DNA from: JBAXQQ01 sp037131695 | GTDB lineage: Bacteria; Armatimonadota; Hebobacteria; CAIYQO01 | Direction: 5' to 3' | DNA: 32,388 bases | Assembly: GCA_964638715.1 (NCBI GenBank) | Contig: CAZWZF010000056.1 | Span: 1-32,388 of the forward strand | In this document: positions 25,036 through 32,340 of the stretch, piece by piece | Position numbering within the stretch: the first letter of the stretch is position 1 | Layout of the letters: every line of letters starts with the position of its first letter | The notes under the pieces: model-generated | Told to the model about the DNA's origin: nothing | What the model saw: the letters and a program-made list of their open reading frames with translations, nothing else | Database searches by the model: none | Program-made: the position numbers and the translations under genes

Positions 25036-25860
25036 TTACAGCAATGGCGCCAGAATATTTATTGCGCGCTGAATATCTTCTATCTGCTTCGGTCCGCTTA
25101 TCTCACGCTCAATGGTTACGCCACCCGAATATCCAGCTTTGCGTAATTTCGGCATTAATACCGGGAAATTTACTTTTCCTTCTCCCATAGCGGTTTCACA
25201 GCCTAAATCATAAGACGAGGTAGGGTAGTCGCCATCTTTTCCGTGAACTCCGCGTACGAATGCGCCGATTAAATCTACTGCATCAACCGGGTTTGCCATT
25301 CCATACATCAGCAGGTTTGCCGGGTCAAGATTCACGCCCAAATTTCCGGTGCCGACATCCTCGATACAGCGGCGCAATACCATCGGTGTTTCCTGTCCAG
25401 TTTCAAAATCAAAGTGAAGATTCAATTCCGCGCATTTGCCAGTAATTATTTTTAACGCTTCCACCGCACCGCGATAATTTTCATCTTTCGGGTCAATTGG
25501 CAAAAACCCAACATGGGTGATGACATCGCTGGTGCCAAGCCAACTGGCAATCTCCGCTCCCCGCATCAGTTCCTGTGTGCGTAATTCGCGGGTTTCCGGT
25601 GGTACCAGTCCGATTGTTGCCGGACCTTCGGTATAATTCCAGGCAACAGGACCAGAATACCCGCACCAGAAATGGGTGATTATAATGCCCATTTCACTGG
25701 CAATCTGACGCGCATTTTCAGCGATTGCCTGGCTAATCTTTGCCGGTTCCCAACTCACTAATTGGCAGCATTTCAATCCAACTTCGCGCACATGTGAAAA
25801 AGCTTGTGTCGGGTTATCGGTCAGCGGAGCGATTACTCCTATTTTATCAATACCGGTCAT
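25036..25860 (-). CDS. Sugar phosphate isomerase/epimerase-like TIM barrel
   Basis: A 274-residue cytosolic protein of the xylose-isomerase-like TIM-barrel superfamily (AP endonuclease 2 family fold). These enzymes isomerise or epimerise sugars and inositols using a divalent metal. Likely metal ligands are in FDFETGQE, LGVNLDPANLLMYG, VRGVHGKDGD and VTIERE. The ATG at 25860 follows GGAG at about 10 nt. A longer frame to 25935 would only overlap the upstream open frame. Two bases separate it from that frame, so the two were probably co-transcribed. The substrate is unknown; proximity to a CBM9-type fragment and a secreted glycosidase fits sugar catabolism but does not prove it. Confidence 0.85.
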   Translation of the reverse strand: MTGIDKIGVIAPLTDNPTQAFSHVREVGLKCCQLVSWEPAKISQAIAENARQIASEMGIIITHFWCGYSGPVAWNYTEGPATIGLVPPETRELRTQELMRGAEIASWLGTSDVITHVGFLPIDPKDENYRGAVEALKIITGKCAELNLHFDFETGQETPMVLRRCIEDVGTGNLGVNLDPANLLMYGMANPVDAVDLIGAFVRGVHGKDGDYPTSSYDLGCETAMGEGKVNFPVLMPKLRKAGYSGGVTIEREISGPKQIEDIQRAINILAPLL

Positions 25861-25862
25861 AT

Positions 25863-26264
25863 TTAATTCTCCAGTTTTACATATCCCATCGCCGCAACAC
25901 TTAAATGCGGGCACCCATGCTGGGTCGGCGACCAATTTTGCGGTATAAAGAAACGATCTGCTACATCGGGTACTTTCATCTGGTCATATCTTACAAAATT
26001 TGCGCGCATCGTGATAGGTTCAAGCTCTTTTTTCCAATATCTTTTCATCAAAACATCGGCAGGAAAGGCAAAATCGGTAATCCAACCGGTTACTTTTCCA
26101 TCCTTGTCAGATTGTATAGCGGTGGCAGATTTAAAACCGGGCATATTATATTCAATAAATTTATTCATATTGCATTCAGCAGCCTGTTTCGTCAGTCTGC
26201 CGGTTTCGTCAAATTCGGGCTTTGCGGATAATACCGTCACGACATCAATAACACCATAATACGC
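25863..26264 (-). pseudogene. Probable 5'-truncated CBM9-like gene
   Basis: The open frame reaches from the stop at 25863 up to a TGA at 26265. The only in-frame start candidate visible is a GTG at 26240 without a Shine-Dalgarno site, giving 125 residues. The C-terminal half (GWITDFAFP, MRANFVRYD, NWSPTQHGCPHLSVAAMGYVKLEN) matches the end of CBM9-like domains, which normally need about 200 residues. The N-terminal half of such a domain is absent. Residues encoded upstream of the GTG (AYYGVIDVV) also look domain-like, which supports truncation. A strong GGAAGGTGA with an ATG at 26257 lies just upstream but in another frame, where it yields only six residues, so a frameshift is possible. It could still be a short intact gene. 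Confidence 0.55.
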
Positions 26265-26315
26265 TCACCTTCCGGGTAACTTCAATAATTTGCCATTTTC
26301 CATTTGCCATTTGCA

Positions 26316-26337
26316 ATTTCTCTCTTCTCTCTTCTCA
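26316..26337. repeat. CTTCTCT simple repeat at diguanylate cyclase stop
   Basis: A TTCTCTCTTCTCTCTTCTCA tract touches the stop codon of the cyclase gene (26335-26337). It is preceded by TTGCCATTTTCCATTTGCC words that also occur near 19680 and, inverted, near 24760. Confidence 0.75.
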
Positions 26338-27879
26338 AGACCGGTACATGAATTGATTTTTCCCGTTCATTTTTGCTTTATACATCGCTTCATCTGCCCG
26401 GCGCAGGACAATATCAGCTTCAAGACCGTCCCCGGGTACAATGGCAATGCCTATGCTGGCAGTAGTATACACAGTTGTATCATTAATGTAAAAAGGTTCC
26501 CGCATGGCATCTAATATGCGCATGACGGAAAAAACGACATCTTCTTTCTTTTTCATATCAGTTATCAGCACTAAAAACTCGTCGCCGCCCATTCTTGCCG
26601 CCATGTCGCTGCCGCGTATCGCTTCGTTCAGACGTTCCGCGACATGGTTTAACATTTTATCTCCGGCAGCGTGCCCCTGGGTATCATTAATTTCTTTAAA
26701 ATTATCAAGGTCAATGAACATCACCGCCAGCATTTCGTGAGTGCGCACAACACGTGCCATCTCTGATTGCAGCCTATCGCGAAAACTCATGCGGTTTGGC
26801 AACCCGGTAATACCGTCATAATATGCCATCCTGTGCAGTTTTTCTTCCAATTCACGCTTGGTGGTATTATCCCGCATGGTTAATATCCAACCGTAATGCG
26901 CGCCATTACTGATAGATGAAAATCTTATATCATACCAGCGGTTATTAATTAGCTGGTCATTAAATATTCGTTCCGTATTCATTAATGTTATATCTGGCAA
27001 TTCCGGCAATATATCTTTCAGCAATTTGCCATAAAATTCATTGCCGCTGACCATAAACATATTTCGGGCAGCCGGGTTAAGTTCGACAACTGCTGTCTTT
27101 TCATTTAATACTATTACCCCATCCTGAATATTTTCAAAGATGGTATTTACCGCGATTGGTGTTAATTCAACCAATCGGTGCTTAAGCAGCGCGTATGTCA
27201 GCAGTGCGCCGATAATAGCAAAAAACAGCGATGTCAAATCGAAATATTTCAGGCATCCTACTTCAAAAACGTATAAAATTGTTGACAGCAGCGGAATCAT
27301 AGCGGCAACGAATAACAATCGTAATTGCATACGGGAAGATGAAAGGGTATTCAGTGAGTATACGAAACAGATGCCAATTCCGATGGCGGTAATGACCCAG
27401 CTATAACCTACAGCGATGGGGAAATATAAGCCATGATGGATTATTTTCAATAACGGATGGTCTTCGAATGTGATAATTCCCGGTAAGCTATACATTAGTC
27501 CACCATTAATTTCGTTTGTACATACTAATAATAATGTAATCGCCGGAATAATAAACAATACCCAGGAATTGCGTTTTAAAAATGGCGGTTCTATGCCGAT
27601 ATATCGAAGTACAAATAATAACCACAGGACAGCAATTGATGAAATGCTGATATACTCAATCTTGATCCAGAATAACTTCATGTTGAGAATTTCCTGGGTG
27701 GTACCGTGATTAGCCGCTATTTCAAATATCGCAAAAAATGACCACCAGGCATCCAATAACAGCATCCATATTAACTCGTTTTTTCCAGGCACATTTGAAC
27801 GTCCCCAAACTGCTTTAACACAGTAAAGATTCAGCAATACTGACAATCCTATTAAAGTTAAAATGGTTTCTAATATCAT
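26335..27879 (-). CDS. Membrane diguanylate cyclase with 7-helix sensor, PAS and GGDEF domains
   Basis: Makes the second messenger c-di-GMP from two GTP in response to an unknown signal. The first 230 residues form seven hydrophobic helices of the kind found at the N-terminus of many histidine kinases. A PAS domain (about 240-345: NTIFENIQDGVIVLNEKTAVVELNPAARNMF) follows, then a GGDEF domain (about 350-514). The active site GGDEF is intact (431-435), FIDLDNFKEINDTQGHAAGD is standard, and an RGSD inhibitory site (422-425) lies five residues before it, so product inhibition is expected. No EAL or receiver domain is present. The ATG at 27879 has no Shine-Dalgarno site. A TTCACA-N17-TATAAT promoter places transcription start at or within one or two bases of it, suggesting a leaderless mRNA. 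Confidence 0.93.
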   Translation of the reverse strand: MILETILTLIGLSVLLNLYCVKAVWGRSNVPGKNELIWMLLLDAWWSFFAIFEIAANHGTTQEILNMKLFWIKIEYISISSIAVLWLLFVLRYIGIEPPFLKRNSWVLFIIPAITLLLVCTNEINGGLMYSLPGIITFEDHPLLKIIHHGLYFPIAVGYSWVITAIGIGICFVYSLNTLSSSRMQLRLLFVAAMIPLLSTILYVFEVGCLKYFDLTSLFFAIIGALLTYALLKHRLVELTPIAVNTIFENIQDGVIVLNEKTAVVELNPAARNMFMVSGNEFYGKLLKDILPELPDITLMNTERIFNDQLINNRWYDIRFSSISNGAHYGWILTMRDNTTKRELEEKLHRMAYYDGITGLPNRMSFRDRLQSEMARVVRTHEMLAVMFIDLDNFKEINDTQGHAAGDKMLNHVAERLNEAIRGSDMAARMGGDEFLVLITDMKKKEDVVFSVMRILDAMREPFYINDTTVYTTASIGIAIVPGDGLEADIVLRRADEAMYKAKMNGKNQFMYRS

Positions 27880-27886
27880 CTTGTTA

Positions 27887-27915
27887 ATTATACAATAAGA
27901 AGAGTGAAGTGTGAA
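27887..27915 (-). promoter_or_regulatory. Sigma70-like promoter giving a leaderless cyclase mRNA
   Basis: On the minus strand TTCACA (27910-27915) and TATAAT (27887-27892) are separated by exactly 17 bp. Seven bases separate the -10 from the ATG at 27879, so +1 should fall on or beside the start codon. The -35 lies inside a GAAGAGTGAAG simple repeat. Confidence 0.6.
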
Positions 27916-28009
27916 GAGTGAAGAGTGAAATTCCCCTCCTTCGGAGGGGTTAGGGGAGGTCGCTAATTCGTAATTTCACTCTTCTCTCTTCTCTCTTCAC
28001 TCTTCTTTT
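27898..28009. repeat. Inverted GAAGAGTGAAG repeats around a GC-rich hairpin
   Basis: The left part (27898-27932) is GAAGAGTGAAG-type sequence ending GTGAAATT. The right part (27974-28009) is the same motif inverted, abutting the glycosidase stop. Between them lie CCCCTCC/GGAGGGG and the word TAATTCGTAATT, which also occurs next to the ribF stop (about 16546-16557). Confidence 0.7.
27933..27949 (-). terminator. GC-rich hairpin, likely glycosidase terminator
   Basis: CCCCTCC and GGAGGGG form a perfect 7-bp stem with a 3-nt loop about 60 bp after the glycosidase stop. On the minus strand it is followed by AATTTC rather than a long T-run. With the adjacent GGTTAGGGGAGGTC it matches one arm of the palindromic pair at 16365-16505. 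Confidence 0.5.
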
Positions 28010-30997
28010 CTATTCAACCAGCGTCCAGCGTACGCCGCAGCTTGGTGAGCGTTCCCAATATGGGTGCAGGGAAAGGCCGTTGGATTTGCATACTGCTTTG
28101 TCGGTACCGTATTCAATGCCCGGACCTTTGCTGTTGCCAATTTTAAATACGAAACCGAAGTTGGTGCCGGCTTTCAGGTTCAGATTTGCCAACTCTGCTT
28201 TTGGTATGGCGGCTTCGTAGATATAGTTATTGCCTTCACGCAATACTACAGTCTTTGCGGTGGTTACTGCGCCGGTGGTTATTTTACCCCGTACTTGCCG
28301 CGGGAAGTCGTGAATACGCGGCACACCGGGTGCCAGATGCCGCCACAGTTCACTCTTGCCGTCGTCACAAGCATACAGACTATATTCATAGTCGGTATCT
28401 GGAACTACATGGAACCCGTAAGGCACCTTATCAGTGTCTGGTGTCAGGTCATGCCAATCGTCAGTTACATCAAGTCCGAATTGCAGACGATCACGGCGGA
28501 AAGGAATGCCGGCTTCCGGGCTGCGGGTAAATACATAAGGAACCTCACTAAAACTGCGGGTGGGGTCTTTTGTTTTCCTTCGGAAATCTTCAATAAATTC
28601 CTTGTATGGCGATTTTTCATCATCAGCCTTGGTATGGAAATACGAGTTTTCGTCACGTGCGCCAAAACGAACAGCATTGGCTTCCGGCGTTGGATCATTC
28701 ACTCGAGCGGCAATATACAGGTTGTTGTCATCCCATGCCATTTTCACTTCACAGAATGTACCATCCGGCTGTTTGTCTTTTTGTGTCAGCCATGGACGGC
28801 GCATCAATTCAGTTGGATCCATCTTCTCGGAACCAGCGATTTGCATGATGCCCGGCACATCTTTCCAGTCGTCTAAATTGCCATCAATAGTTTTTGTTCC
28901 TTTGATAGCAACGGCGGCATTCATAATTTCAGAGTATTCGGCATTGCCGGCGTCACTGGTGACGTTAAATTTGAACAGGTAGCCATTCGAATCAATGACG
29001 GTTGCCTTTGTTACCGGGAAGGTGAACACCTTCGTTTCACCAGCTTCTAATGCTAATGGCTGCTCAGTCATTGCCAGTTGGATTTCTGCCGGTGGGGTTA
29101 TTGCCAGCTTGCCGGCAATCTTGCGGTTATAGCAGTTATGGACAGCAACATCAAAAGTGACATCTTTCGCTGTCAGCGGCTTGGTAAAATCGCGCGGGAG
29201 AATTTCTACCGGTTTCTTGCCATTAATAACGATAGTCTGCAAGCGTTTCGCCGCTTCAATTGGCCCTTTTTTACAGGTGATATAAGTCGGTGAAAGGTTC
29301 ATTGGCAAGGTGACTGATTTGTCTTTTGTATAAATCTGGTTCCCTGCCAGGTCATAGAACTGCAGTAATCCGTCGGAATTGTTAATGGTCATGGTGCCGC
29401 CGGATGTGCCGTCAACTTGTGCCCACAGGCGTTCTTTCGGTGAGTTTCCACCGATAGTCATCAATTGTCCGAACATTACCATCAACGCATCTTTATCATC
29501 ATCTTTACCAAACTGGAATACCCAGGGAAGATGTGTCTTGAAGACGATTTTTTCAAACTTCTTGCCGGTTACGAAATAGTTAAAAGCCGCTGTTGCGGTG
29601 ACTACCGGGGCAGGAATCAGGTTGTTATCGCGGTTTCCCGGGGTACGCGCTTCTGGTCCGGTGGGTAATTCGTCAAAGAGCACCCGCGGATGCCAGGGGG
29701 CGATGCGCTCCTGACCGGATGCCATGAATTGTGCTACGCCTTGCGGTAATAAATATTCGCTGTTAACAAACCAGGTTTCCGTTTCCATGGATATTTTACC
29801 CTTTGATTTGGCAACCATTGGTCCATAGCACATCGCTGGCGGTACATAATGGTCGGTGAATATATCGACATATTTATCAAATTCGTTGGAACCGTCAGAA
29901 TAGAGTTTATCCTCGGTATTCATGATAGATGACGCTGCCAGAATTTTAATACGGGGGTCAACGGTGCGTGCCGCTATTGCGATATGCTTTTGAATCTCGC
30001 GGTACTGCAGGCAATCGCGTGCCCAGCCGGAAATCCCGCCGCCTTCCCACGGTTCGTTATAATTTTCCAATCCCCACAATGCGCCGTTTCCGTCTCTCCA
30101 GTAGCGGTAGCAAAAAGCCTGTATCCAGTTTTCGTAGCGTTGGTATAACTTGGGGTCGCACAGCCAGTCGCCGCTGCCCCAATATCCGCCACTGGTTGGT
30201 GTCCAGCCGCTTGCCGGGGTTGGCTCAAAAAATGGACGTGTCCATTGCGGATGGCCACCCAGGGTTACCATGATTTTCTGTCCATTAGCTTCCGCCGCTT
30301 TAAACAGTGTATCGTAATTATTCCATGACCATTTGTAATTTTGGTCTTCGCTCCAGCTTAATTCGGAGCGCCATCCGCGTACACCCATGCGGTAATACAT
30401 TTGGGCGCGTTTAACAAAATCGCCGTTCATGAATTGACCTTCGCCGAATACTGGTACGTTATCCACTGTTCCATATTCGCGCGGCTTTGGTATGCGCGCC
30501 ATAGTTGCCAGGAACTGGCGGGTTGCGCCGCGAACCAGAATAATAGCGTAAGTGCCAAAACGTGCGGGCAGCGGAAAATTTTTCACCGTTTGCGCAATTT
30601 CTTTCACTTTATCATCAGTGCCAAAATCTATGGTTAATGGAACCAGTACCGGCTTGCCAGCCAGCGCAACTACCGGAGCATTCCCCGCGGTGTCGCTATA
30701 GCCAGACTTGGAGATATCTTCCGGGTCGCGGGTAGTGATTTCCTGAATCTCGACGGAATAATCTTTCACTATTCCGCTATCCTTGCCTTTTGCGATAACC
30801 AGGTTTATATCCACTATTTCACCTGGCATGAATAATTGCCCGGGTGCGCTTGAACCAACAAATCTGTTGATTGCATCAGGTGGATTGCATTTAAGTCGTT
30901 CATAATTTTCCTTAATCATCACATTTGAGTCTGCCAGTGCGATGTTGGAAAAAAGCGAAGCCAGCACGCATGCCAGCAGCAGGAATATTCGTTTCAT
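28010..30997 (-). CDS. Secreted clan GH-A-like glycoside hydrolase with C-terminal CBM9-like domain
   Basis: A 995-residue exported protein, probably a polysaccharide-active glycosidase. The ATG at 30997 has GGAGGAG just upstream and starts a signal peptide (MKRIFLLLACVLASLFSNIALA). After an N-terminal beta-rich region (to about 190) comes a TIM-barrel-like region. It has WGLENYNEPWEGG, where Glu315 is the likely acid/base of the NEP motif, and KISMETETWF, where Glu405 or Glu407 is a candidate nucleophile about 90 residues later, the spacing expected for clan GH-A (GH39/GH5-like). Residues from about 700 (TIDGNLDDWKDVPG...MAWDDNNLYIAARV...FGFVFKIGNS) form a CBM9-like domain that usually binds sugars. 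The family within GH-A and the substrate are not identifiable by eye. A consensus promoter and a 14-bp palindrome precede it. Confidence 0.82.
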   Translation of the reverse strand: MKRIFLLLACVLASLFSNIALADSNVMIKENYERLKCNPPDAINRFVGSSAPGQLFMPGEIVDINLVIAKGKDSGIVKDYSVEIQEITTRDPEDISKSGYSDTAGNAPVVALAGKPVLVPLTIDFGTDDKVKEIAQTVKNFPLPARFGTYAIILVRGATRQFLATMARIPKPREYGTVDNVPVFGEGQFMNGDFVKRAQMYYRMGVRGWRSELSWSEDQNYKWSWNNYDTLFKAAEANGQKIMVTLGGHPQWTRPFFEPTPASGWTPTSGGYWGSGDWLCDPKLYQRYENWIQAFCYRYWRDGNGALWGLENYNEPWEGGGISGWARDCLQYREIQKHIAIAARTVDPRIKILAASSIMNTEDKLYSDGSNEFDKYVDIFTDHYVPPAMCYGPMVAKSKGKISMETETWFVNSEYLLPQGVAQFMASGQERIAPWHPRVLFDELPTGPEARTPGNRDNNLIPAPVVTATAAFNYFVTGKKFEKIVFKTHLPWVFQFGKDDDKDALMVMFGQLMTIGGNSPKERLWAQVDGTSGGTMTINNSDGLLQFYDLAGNQIYTKDKSVTLPMNLSPTYITCKKGPIEAAKRLQTIVINGKKPVEILPRDFTKPLTAKDVTFDVAVHNCYNRKIAGKLAITPPAEIQLAMTEQPLALEAGETKVFTFPVTKATVIDSNGYLFKFNVTSDAGNAEYSEIMNAAVAIKGTKTIDGNLDDWKDVPGIMQIAGSEKMDPTELMRRPWLTQKDKQPDGTFCEVKMAWDDNNLYIAARVNDPTPEANAVRFGARDENSYFHTKADDEKSPYKEFIEDFRRKTKDPTRSFSEVPYVFTRSPEAGIPFRRDRLQFGLDVTDDWHDLTPDTDKVPYGFHVVPDTDYEYSLYACDDGKSELWRHLAPGVPRIHDFPRQVRGKITTGAVTTAKTVVLREGNNYIYEAAIPKAELANLNLKAGTNFGFVFKIGNSKGPGIEYGTDKAVCKSNGLSLHPYWERSPSCGVRWTLVE

Positions 30998-31020
30998 AAA
31001 CTCCTCCAGGTCGTTTATTT

Positions 31021-31034
31021 TGGTTACGTAACCA
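31021..31034. promoter_or_regulatory. 14-bp perfect palindrome, candidate operator
   Basis: TGGTTACGTAACCA is a perfect palindrome placed about +9 to +22 relative to the predicted glycosidase transcription start. That is a classic repressor position. The regulator is unknown and no matching site was seen elsewhere in the window. Confidence 0.55.
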
Positions 31035-31049
31035 CAGGCGATTTCATTA

Positions 31050-31078
31050 ATTCTACAATCCCATATAATGACTGTCAA
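31050..31078 (-). promoter_or_regulatory. Consensus sigma70-like promoter of the glycosidase gene
   Basis: On the minus strand TTGACA (31073-31078) is a perfect -35 and TAGAAT (31050-31055) a 5-of-6 -10, with exactly 17 bp between them. The predicted start near 31043 gives a leader of about 46 nt. Confidence 0.75.
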
Positions 31079-31205
31079 CAGATTTAGCGATTTATTTGCA
31101 TTTATTATTAATTTACATCGATAAAAAGATAAAAAGGATGTTTAGTACCTTAAGCCCAAAGAACGTTAAAATAAAACAAGTTATTTGTAAATTAATGTAA
31201 TGGGC

Positions 31206-31296
31206 AATTATTCACCGCAAAGGAGCACAAAGAACACAAAGAGTTTTAATAAATTCTTCTTTTGTGATCTTTTGCGATCTTTTGTGGTGAATAATT
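31206..31296. repeat. Inverted repeat element upstream of rex
   Basis: AATTATTCACC (31206-31216) is perfectly inverted at GGTGAATAATT (31286-31296). Between them CACAAAGAACACAAAGA and its near-complement CTTTTGTGATCTTTTG continue the dyad around an AT-rich centre. This is a non-coding, MITE- or REP-like hairpin element. Confidence 0.75.
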
Positions 31297-31405
31297 ATGG
31301 GTTGTGGGCAAAGCCTACATTAGTTAATTAAGAACTTTCATATTTCATATATCTTATCCTATCTATCCTGTTAATCGATGTAAAATAATATTACCCACCC
31401 TTTAA

Positions 31406-31434
31406 TTGTCAAAATATTATAAATTTGATATAGT
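31406..31434 (+). promoter_or_regulatory. Sigma70-like promoter of rex
   Basis: TTGTCA (31406-31411) and TATAGT (31429-31434) are separated by exactly 17 bp. Predicted +1 is near 31441, just before GAGGGA and the TTG start at 31457. No Rex-type operator (TTGTGA/TTGTTAA dyad) was recognised here. Confidence 0.65.
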
Positions 31435-31456
31435 TAATAATGAAGAGGGAACCAGA

Positions 31457-32098
31457 TTGCCTAATATGAATATTCCAACATTGCGCCGGTTGCCGCGATA
31501 TTTGAAAGCGCTCGTAGTTTTGTCTGGGGTCGGGCAAAAATATGTAACAAGCGCCGAAATGGCAGGAATCCTGAAATTAGACGAGACACTGGTGCGCAAA
31601 GATATAGCAATGACAGGTTTCACCGGCAAGCCGCGGGTGGGATTTGCCATCACTGAACTGCGCAATCACCTGGAAGATTTTTTGGGGTTGCGGATACGCA
31701 AAGACGCCATTGTCATCGGCGCGGGCCGTCTTGGCCAGGCACTCACCTGTTATCATGGATTCGAGCCGCATGGATTGCGGGTAGTAGGATTATTTGACAA
31801 TGACCCGGTAAAAATGGGCATGCGGGTTAACGAACTGGAAATCATGCCATTATGGCAGGCACCGGCATTAGCCAAACGCCTGAACGTAAGCATCGCCATC
31901 ATCGCCGTCCCTGCCAATGCAGCCCAGGAAGTAGCCGACAACCTTTTCAAAGTAGGCCTGACCGCATTCTGGAACTTCAGCGGTCATCCCATAAAAATGC
32001 CCCCGCCGGCAGTAGTACAAAATGAAGACCTTGCCGACTCCCTCGCCGTATTCTCATACGAAGTGGTTAGAAACTTGAAGATGGATGAGAAGGTCTGA
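31457..32098 (+). CDS. rex: Redox-sensing transcriptional repressor Rex
   Basis: Rex is a dimeric cytosolic repressor that leaves its operators when NADH rises, switching on fermentation and respiration genes. The N-terminal winged helix covers IPTLRRLPRYLKALVVL...YVTSAEMAGILKLDETLVRKDIAMTGFTGKPRVGF. The Rossmann NAD-binding domain begins AIVIGAGRLGQAL, followed by VVGLFDNDPVKMG and SIAIIAVPANAAQEVADNL, and the protein ends with the swapped C-terminal helix (LAVFSYEVV). A TTG start at 31457 is chosen because AGAGGGA lies 6 nt upstream, a promoter occupies the sequence before it and the 213-residue length matches the family. An open frame back to 31406 would place the promoter inside the gene. 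The ATG at 31466 is the alternative. The gene stands alone in the window. Confidence 0.94.
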   Translation: MPNMNIPTLRRLPRYLKALVVLSGVGQKYVTSAEMAGILKLDETLVRKDIAMTGFTGKPRVGFAITELRNHLEDFLGLRIRKDAIVIGAGRLGQALTCYHGFEPHGLRVVGLFDNDPVKMGMRVNELEIMPLWQAPALAKRLNVSIAIIAVPANAAQEVADNLFKVGLTAFWNFSGHPIKMPPPAVVQNEDLADSLAVFSYEVVRNLKMDEKV

Positions 32099-32184
32099 AG
32101 ATCTTAAAAATGTTACCCTCCGGGTACATACAGCGCGTCCTGATTCTGCTAATTCTTTATACATAGGCTATATTTTGGATGCAT

Positions 32185-32340
32185 GGTAGGGGAACTGTCC
32201 TCAGTTCCCGCGATGAATCGGAATAATGATGTGATTAAGCGTTACAGCGGCAGATTTTCTGCGTGGTGTTGTGGTTTTTTACATGATTCTGTCGCTATGA
32301 CCCATTCTTTAAATTAAAAAAGACGCTGTCGCGGGAGCAT
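32185..32340. mobile_element. MITE-like element, copy C, right end replaced by tandem copy
   Basis: The left end GGTAGGGGAACTGTCCTCAG and the interior (TTCTGTCGCTATGACCCATTC, then AAAAAAGACGCTGTCGCGGGAGC) match copies A and B in the opposite orientation. About 20 bp of the expected right terminal repeat are missing. In their place the sequence restarts at 32341. Confidence 0.8.

Larger units (their letters stand above)
30998..31456. other. Divergent regulatory region between glycosidase and rex
   Basis: About 460 bases without a gene. It contains the glycosidase promoter and palindrome (31021-31078), an outer imperfect inverted repeat (about 31103-31139 with 31347-31388), an inner inverted repeat (31206-31296) and the rex promoter (31406-31434). 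Confidence 0.7.

Noticed and set aside
31406..31456. Longer rex start at 31406
   Set aside because: It has no ribosome site and would put the consensus -35/-10 pair inside the coding region. GAGGGA before TTG at 31457 and the family length favour the short form.
30998..31456. Rex operator in the rex or glycosidase promoter region
   Set aside because: No TTGTGA-N6-TCACAA or TTGTTAA-N4-TTAACAA dyad was found. TTGTGATCTTTTGCGA belongs to the inverted repeat element and lacks the second half-site.
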